DNA of 62,217 nucleotides from the IMG/VR virus record IMGVR_UViG_3300013307_000006, positions 1-62,217 of that record. One strand, 5' to 3'. Below are positions 58,818 to 62,217 of this stretch, in pieces (positions within the stretch are counted from its first letter, which is position 1; every line of letters begins with the position of its first letter). Below the pieces are notes generated by a model, which was given only the letters and a program-made list of their open reading frames with translations, ran no database searches and was not told the origin of the DNA. The translations under genes were made by a program, and so were the position numbers. The DNA comes from a virus.

Positions 58818-59066
58818 ATGCGCCGGCTCGTGATCTGCGACCACCATTCGCACTATGACTATGCCCGGCGAAAGTGCGAATGGAATCCGAAGGAAACCGT
58901 CCGCGTGACCCGTCGTGAGCAGCTTGAGGGCATCGCGGGGGACGACATTGAAATCGTCGCCTACGGACCCTGTGAGACACAGAACGCCCATGATCTGATC
59001 CGGCTGGCGTACGAGAGGTCAAGAATGCGTCGATTCCCAACGCCCCGATATCTCCGCTCGGTCTAA
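58818..59066 (+). CDS. Hypothetical protein
   Basis: An 82-residue protein with GAGG before ATG 58818 and a His-rich start (CDHHSHYDYARRKCEW). It ends two bases before repeat A. No family recognised. Confidence 0.62.
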   Translation: MRRLVICDHHSHYDYARRKCEWNPKETVRVTRREQLEGIAGDDIEIVAYGPCETQNAHDLIRLAYERSRMRRFPTPRYLRSV

Positions 59067-59068
59067 GC

Positions 59069-59083
59069 ACCGAAAATTTCGGT
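59069..59083. repeat. Repeat A palindrome, exact, near a start codon
   Basis: ACCGAAAATTTCGGT followed by GTGGTTATGG; no Shine-Dalgarno sequence. Confidence 0.9.
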
Positions 59084-59089
59084 GTGGTT

Positions 59090-59290
59090 ATGGCATCATT
59101 TATTGTCAGCATCTTCATGGGCGCTTTGCGAACTTGGCTCGTGTTTGTGGCTTTGTACGCTCGTGTATCTATGTTCTTCCGGCAGGCACCGAAAGAGTCG
59201 GACACTATTTGTCGTGGTTGCCAGCGACGTACACGAATCGGAGCCACTTACTGCCCGGTGTGCGGGACATATATTCATTACGGAAAATAA
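59090..59290 (+). CDS. Membrane-anchored zinc-ribbon protein
   Basis: A 66-residue protein: one transmembrane helix (about residues 3-24), then a zinc ribbon ICRGCQRRTRIGATYCPVCG. ATG 59090 (or GTG 59084) lies at repeat A. TAATG couples it to the glycosylase gene. Confidence 0.68.
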   Translation: MASFIVSIFMGALRTWLVFVALYARVSMFFRQAPKESDTICRGCQRRTRIGATYCPVCGTYIHYGK

Positions 59291-59952
59291 TGCCAACACT
59301 ACCCCTTAGCGTGCTAAAGTCCACCGCGCCCGTATGGGCTCGGCATTTCACGTACTGGCACAACTGCACCCGATGCGAAATCGGGAAGTTTGCCAAGCAC
59401 CACGTCTTTGCTCGTGGGCGTTTGCCGTGCGACATCCTCTTTCTGGGGGAGGCTCCAGGCGACACGGAGAATGACGTGGGCTACCCCTTCCTGGGAAGGG
59501 CAGGGCAGATATTCGATCAGTTCGTGGCGGAACTAAGCGCCCGGCTCTGGTATCGGTCCCTGCCGAAAGAGCAGCAGATTGCAGAGCTATTCGTGGCGGA
59601 CGATCTGAAGGGCTCGGACAAGCTCCGCTGGGCTGTGGCGAACACGGTCCTGTGCCGGCCGGCGGATTCACCGGAGGATCATTTCCGTGAGCCCACCCCC
59701 GCGGAGAAAGCGAACTGCCGGCCAAGGCTGGAAGAGTTCGTCCGGACGATCGCACAACCCAAGGTGATCTTCCGGATGGGCAAGCACGCGCAGTCTGCGG
59801 ACCTGGGCGTGCCGGTCCTGGATATGTACCACCCGAGCTACATCTACCGGAATGGCGGCACGAAGCATCCCACCGGCCGGCGCATCTTCGATAACGAGCT
59901 TTCGCGGGCGCTGGAGTTTGTTAGGGAAAAGGTTAATTCACAAATTTCATAA
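59290..59952 (+). CDS. Uracil-DNA glycosylase, family 4/5 type
   Basis: A 220-residue protein with FeS-cluster cysteines (CTRCEIGK near 26-29 and later CRP), motif A FLGEAPGDTEND (about 51-62), NTVLCRP, and the C-terminal HPSY motif. It removes uracil, or may act on phage base damage. One-base overlap with the upstream gene. A rightward promoter follows its stop. Confidence 0.88.
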   Translation: MPTLPLSVLKSTAPVWARHFTYWHNCTRCEIGKFAKHHVFARGRLPCDILFLGEAPGDTENDVGYPFLGRAGQIFDQFVAELSARLWYRSLPKEQQIAELFVADDLKGSDKLRWAVANTVLCRPADSPEDHFREPTPAEKANCRPRLEEFVRTIAQPKVIFRMGKHAQSADLGVPVLDMYHPSYIYRNGGTKHPTGRRIFDNELSRALEFVREKVNSQIS

Positions 59953-59958
59953 TTCCCC

Positions 59959-59987
59959 TTGCATCGGTCTAGGCGGTGTGGTATGAT
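59959..59987 (+). promoter_or_regulatory. Strong promoter predicting a leaderless mRNA
   Basis: TTGCAT (59959-59964), 17-base spacer, TATGAT (59982-59987); ATG at 59995. AT-rich element AATTCACAAATTTCATAATT upstream. Confidence 0.78.
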
Positions 59988-59994
59988 GCCGCCC

Positions 59995-60339
59995 ATGGTC
60001 GATGAGGACGGAGTGACGCTTGTACTGAGTGACGGGGACCGAATCCTGTTCGACATCGGCGGCCTTTCTCCGGTTCGCGGCCGAATAGACGATCCGGACC
60101 CGAACGACGGAACCCACGTCCAGGTCAAGCCCGACGGTTACGACGTACGAATCCAAGTCCGCAGGGAAACAATCACATGGCTACCCGCATCACAAGCAAG
60201 CGCGCCAAGGTCAAGCTCCCCGATGAAGTCCGCGGACGCCGTGAACGTGTCTTGCGGCTCAACATGCTTGGACGCCGGCGCTGGAACGACACCACCGGCT
60301 ACCCGGTATTCCGCACCGGAGCCGGTGGAACTGTGGTGA
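59995..60339 (+). CDS. Hypothetical protein, probably leaderless, long overlap
   Basis: A 114-codon frame. The first 60 residues form a beta-rich domain (GVTLVLSDGDRILFDIGGL...VRIQVRRETITWL). The remaining part overlaps the nuclease gene by 163 bases in another frame and looks like a shadow, so the true end is doubtful. The start is eight bases after the -10 box. Confidence 0.55.
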   Translation: MVDEDGVTLVLSDGDRILFDIGGLSPVRGRIDDPDPNDGTHVQVKPDGYDVRIQVRRETITWLPASQASAPRSSSPMKSADAVNVSCGSTCLDAGAGTTPPATRYSAPEPVELW

Positions 60340-61418
60340 TCGACCCGCAGTACGTCGGCGTCTGGAGCCTGTGGCGTGATGGGGTCACGTCCTCCCTGCT
60401 GGAGTCGTTCGTCAACGACAAGGGCGTCACGGCGCTCAAGTACGTGCATGGCTGGACCGCCCGCGAGACGCCCATGGGGCTCGCCTGGGGCACCATGATG
60501 CACGACGTTCTGTATGGGCTGTACGAGCTATTCCCTGGCCTGAGCCACGACGCCATCATGGCCGGCATCGCAGAGCCCAAGGGACCGATCGAGGATGAGC
60601 TTTCGGCGTACGATGCGAAGTGGCGGGCCAGGAACCCGGACCCGTCCACCGAAGGGCTCCAGACCCATTACTCGTGCTTGGCCTATGCCCGCGCCGTCCT
60701 GCCGAGCTACATCAAGCGGTGGATTGGGGACTTCACCGGCAAGTACAGCTTCATGGAGAACACCGCGGTCAAGCCCGCGAGCTTCATTAGCACGGAGAAG
60801 GAATTCCGGGTGCCGTACGTTTACCCGGACGGCATGTGCGTGTGGCTTCGCGGCAAGCGCGATCTGGTGTTCCGGGACAAAGACGGCGAGGAATGGATTC
60901 AGGATACGAAGTGCCTGAGTCAAATCAACGACCGCGAAATCATTCGCTTCGCGCCGATCGACCAGCAGCAGAACATCTATATGTACGCCCGACTGATTGA
61001 GGGCGTTCGCGCCGGCCGCGGATTCGACGCCATGCCGATGGGCAACGTCAAGAACATCATTCGGCGGCCAGGGGAGAAGCGAAAGGAAGGGGAGGACTTT
61101 CCCGCGTTCATGGCTCGCGTCCGGGGCAACGTGTCGGACATGAGCAAGTGGGACGTGAAGGACAAGAAAGGCACGACCGGCTACTTCGTCCGATATATGT
61201 GCCAGATGCCCGAATCAGAATTGCTCGATTGGGCAGAGGGATGGTTGGACCCGCTCATGATGGAACTGCGCATGTGGTACGAGGGTACGATCCCGAACTA
61301 CACCACGCAGAAGGGGCTCAGCACGAAGTATGGCCCGAGTGATATGTTCGCGGCCATTGCGGAGAAGAATTTCAACAACCTGTACGTCCGAGACAAGCCC
61401 TTCCCGGAATTGGACTAG
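60177..61418 (+). CDS. PD-(D/E)XK nuclease, RecB/Cas4-like
   Basis: A 413-residue protein. The nuclease core has STEKEFRVP, RGKRDLVFRD (motif II Asp), WIQDTKCLS (D-x-K) and IDQQQNIYMYARLI (motif with Gln/Tyr), between about residues 200 and 275. This matches RecB-family exonucleases that pair with Sak4 and SSB in phage recombination. The C-terminal region is basic and aromatic. Start ATG 60177. The Sak4-like gene is close downstream. Confidence 0.8.
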   Translation: MATRITSKRAKVKLPDEVRGRRERVLRLNMLGRRRWNDTTGYPVFRTGAGGTVVIDPQYVGVWSLWRDGVTSSLLESFVNDKGVTALKYVHGWTARETPMGLAWGTMMHDVLYGLYELFPGLSHDAIMAGIAEPKGPIEDELSAYDAKWRARNPDPSTEGLQTHYSCLAYARAVLPSYIKRWIGDFTGKYSFMENTAVKPASFISTEKEFRVPYVYPDGMCVWLRGKRDLVFRDKDGEEWIQDTKCLSQINDREIIRFAPIDQQQNIYMYARLIEGVRAGRGFDAMPMGNVKNIIRRPGEKRKEGEDFPAFMARVRGNVSDMSKWDVKDKKGTTGYFVRYMCQMPESELLDWAEGWLDPLMMELRMWYEGTIPNYTTQKGLSTKYGPSDMFAAIAEKNFNNLYVRDKPFPELD

Positions 61419-61428
61419 CTCGGCAGAC

Positions 61429-61443
61429 ACCAAAAATTTCCGG
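61429..61443. repeat. Repeat A variant after the nuclease gene
   Basis: ACCAAAAATTTCCGG, then ACCTGGAGG as the next ribosome site. Confidence 0.8.
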
Positions 61444-61458
61444 ACCTGGAGGTCGTTC

Positions 61459-61725
61459 ATGTACGGATTCGTTTCAATCAAGGCGGTGGACCTCGCGGAC
61501 CCCCACGCGAAGGACCACGAGCTTTTCGTCCTGGCGACGGAAATCGTCGCGGTCATGCCCCGCAGCATCGACCTGAATGCCCCGGAGCGCCAGCGGACCG
61601 GTGAGAAACACCTGCTGCCCCGGTTGCTTCAGTTGACGTGCGTGCTGACCCGGACCGGTCAGCAGTACGCCACACGGGCCGAAGTCTCAGAAGTGATGGA
61701 GCAGATCGCGGAAGCGCTCCGCTAG
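61459..61725 (+). CDS. Hypothetical protein
   Basis: An 88-residue mixed alpha/beta protein starting at ATG 61459 after CTGGAGG. No family recognised; it lies inside the recombination gene block. Confidence 0.65.
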   Translation: MYGFVSIKAVDLADPHAKDHELFVLATEIVAVMPRSIDLNAPERQRTGEKHLLPRLLQLTCVLTRTGQQYATRAEVSEVMEQIAEALR

Positions 61726-61770
61726 GCGGGGATTCGTTTCCTGGGAGAGGCACACACGCAAGGTGAGGCT

Positions 61771-61941
61771 ATGAAAGGTTCGGCATTCGATGCGGTGGCG
61801 GAAGCTCGTGCGACCCGCCGTGAGAACCGCAAGCACAACGAAACGGCACCCGGCTACCGCAAGCGGTGCGTGAACGTGAAGAAACTCGCCGCTCGCGCCC
61901 GCAAGCGGGCCAAGATCGCCGGGGCGCTGCTGCTGAAGTAA
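61771..61941 (+). CDS. Small basic protein
   Basis: A 56-residue protein with very high Lys/Arg content (KKLAARARKRAKIAG) and one Cys. ATG 61771 follows AAGGTGAGG. A DNA-compacting or binding role is plausible. Flanked by repeat B variants at 61736-61750 and 61957-61970. Confidence 0.6.
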   Translation: MKGSAFDAVAEARATRRENRKHNETAPGYRKRCVNVKKLAARARKRAKIAGALLLK

Positions 61942-61956
61942 CGAGCCAGGGGAACC

Positions 61957-61970
61957 CCTCCCCAGAAAGA
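61957..61970 (+). repeat. Repeat B upstream of the ATPase start
   Basis: CCCCTCCCCAGAAAG, then AGAGGA and ATG 61981. Confidence 0.85.
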
Positions 61971-61980
61971 GGACGCCACT

Positions 61981-62217
61981 ATGGCAACCGTGACCCGATC
62001 CACCGTCCCCAAGCCCGCGGAGCCCGAAGTGGTTGCGGACATCATCGTGCGGGGTGGGCAGCCGATTTCGCTGCCGACATCCCTGCCCTTGGCTCCGCGG
62101 AAGATCACCAGGGACATCAACAATCACCCAATCCTGGTCCTGGGTCCGCCGGGCTGCGGCAAGACCAGCTTGACGAATCAGGAAGAGGGCGTCTTGACCC
62201 TCCAGTGGGACAAGCCC
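61981..62217 (+). CDS. Sak4/RecA-like P-loop ATPase (N-terminal part, continues at 1)
   Basis: ATG 61981 follows repeat B and AGAGGA. This N-terminal part has 79 codons, includes the Walker A motif (GPPGCGKTS), and continues in frame into position 124 of the window. The terminal repeat lies inside the gene. Confidence 0.88.
   Translation, partial: MATVTRSTVPKPAEPEVVADIIVRGGQPISLPTSLPLAPRKITRDINNHPILVLGPPGCGKTSLTNQEEGVLTLQWDKP
62095..62217. repeat. 123-bp terminal direct repeat, right copy
   Basis: Identical to 1-123. Confidence 0.97.

Noticed and set aside
59440-59500. Repeat B-like strings in the glycosylase gene (TTTCTGGGGGAGG, TTCCTGGGAAGGG)
   Set aside because: They encode conserved family residues (FLGEAPG, PFLGRAG), so chance similarity is more likely.
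869-61443. CRISPR array as explanation for repeat A
   Set aside because: Copies are scattered over 60 kb with no regular spacing, no spacers and no cas genes.
1-62217. tRNA, integrase or lysogeny genes
   Set aside because: I scanned for the expected cloverleaf arms and for tyrosine/serine recombinase motifs by eye and saw none; a tRNA search tool could still find one.

Overview
The window is a complete or nearly complete genome of a tailed, siphovirus-like bacteriophage. The first 123 bases (1-123) are repeated exactly as the last 123 bases (62095-62217), inside one reading frame. The molecule was therefore circular or circularly permuted in assembly, with about 62,094 unique bases, and the break falls in the P-loop of an ATPase gene. 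I see no integrase, excisionase, Cro/CI-like pair or tRNA gene, so a lytic lifestyle is the simplest reading. The host is not identifiable with confidence. Consensus-like sigma70 promoters, Sec, Tat and lipoprotein-type signals and GC-rich coding point to a GC-rich, probably diderm bacterium. Planctomycete-type hosts are one possibility but only a guess.

The layout is two opposed arms. Transcription diverges from a control region at 44.7-45.06 kb. Leftward (minus strand, 44.7 to 9.78 kb) lies the late arm. In order of transcription it holds small proteins, a beta-helix protein, a NusG/RfaH-like factor, a lysis and cell-wall cassette (holin-like protein, papain-like peptidase, lipoprotein, secreted hydrolase-like protein), tail fibres with a sulfotransferase, terminase small and large subunits, portal, S49 protease with a nested scaffold start, decoration protein, capsid, head-tail connectors, tail tube, tail chaperones with a -1 frameshift, tape measure, tail tip, and a glycosyltransferase. 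Rightward (plus strand, 45.06 kb to the end and on through 1-9.66 kb) lies the early/replication arm. It holds many tiny Cys-rich proteins, a Spo11/TopoVI-A-like ('Mini-A') protein, a ParB-like protein with a histone-H1-like tail, an SNF2-type helicase, a RuvC-like resolvase, a uracil-DNA glycosylase, a RecB-type nuclease, a Sak4-like ATPase, an SSB-like protein, a family A DNA polymerase and a primase-helicase. The arms converge on a bidirectional terminator at 9706-9747.

The most unusual signal is a set of dispersed repeats. Repeat A is a palindrome, ACCGAAAWTTTCGGT (often extended to ACACC...GGTGT), with 15 exact and about 13 variant copies across both arms. Many copies sit at gene junctions, several end 4-8 bases before an ATG that has no Shine-Dalgarno sequence, and others lie inside genes, usually at a terminus or linker. 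Repeat B (CCCTTCCCCAGAAA) occurs about 20 times, often between a stop codon and the next ribosome binding site, once as a 17-bp perfect inverted pair. They recall the start-associated sequences of cluster K mycobacteriophages, but the sequences differ. A third repeat (C) accompanies two hairpins. A phage NusG-like gene near the head of the late arm makes genome-wide control at the RNA polymerase level a testable idea.

A second layer of control is a family of promoters with an A/T-rich upstream element and TTG-type -35 box. Three place the -10 box only 6-7 bases from the start codon, which predicts leaderless mRNAs. Intrinsic terminators or attenuators lie at several junctions, and an AT-rich, repeat-rich noncoding stretch at 47.7-48.3 kb is the best replication-origin candidate.
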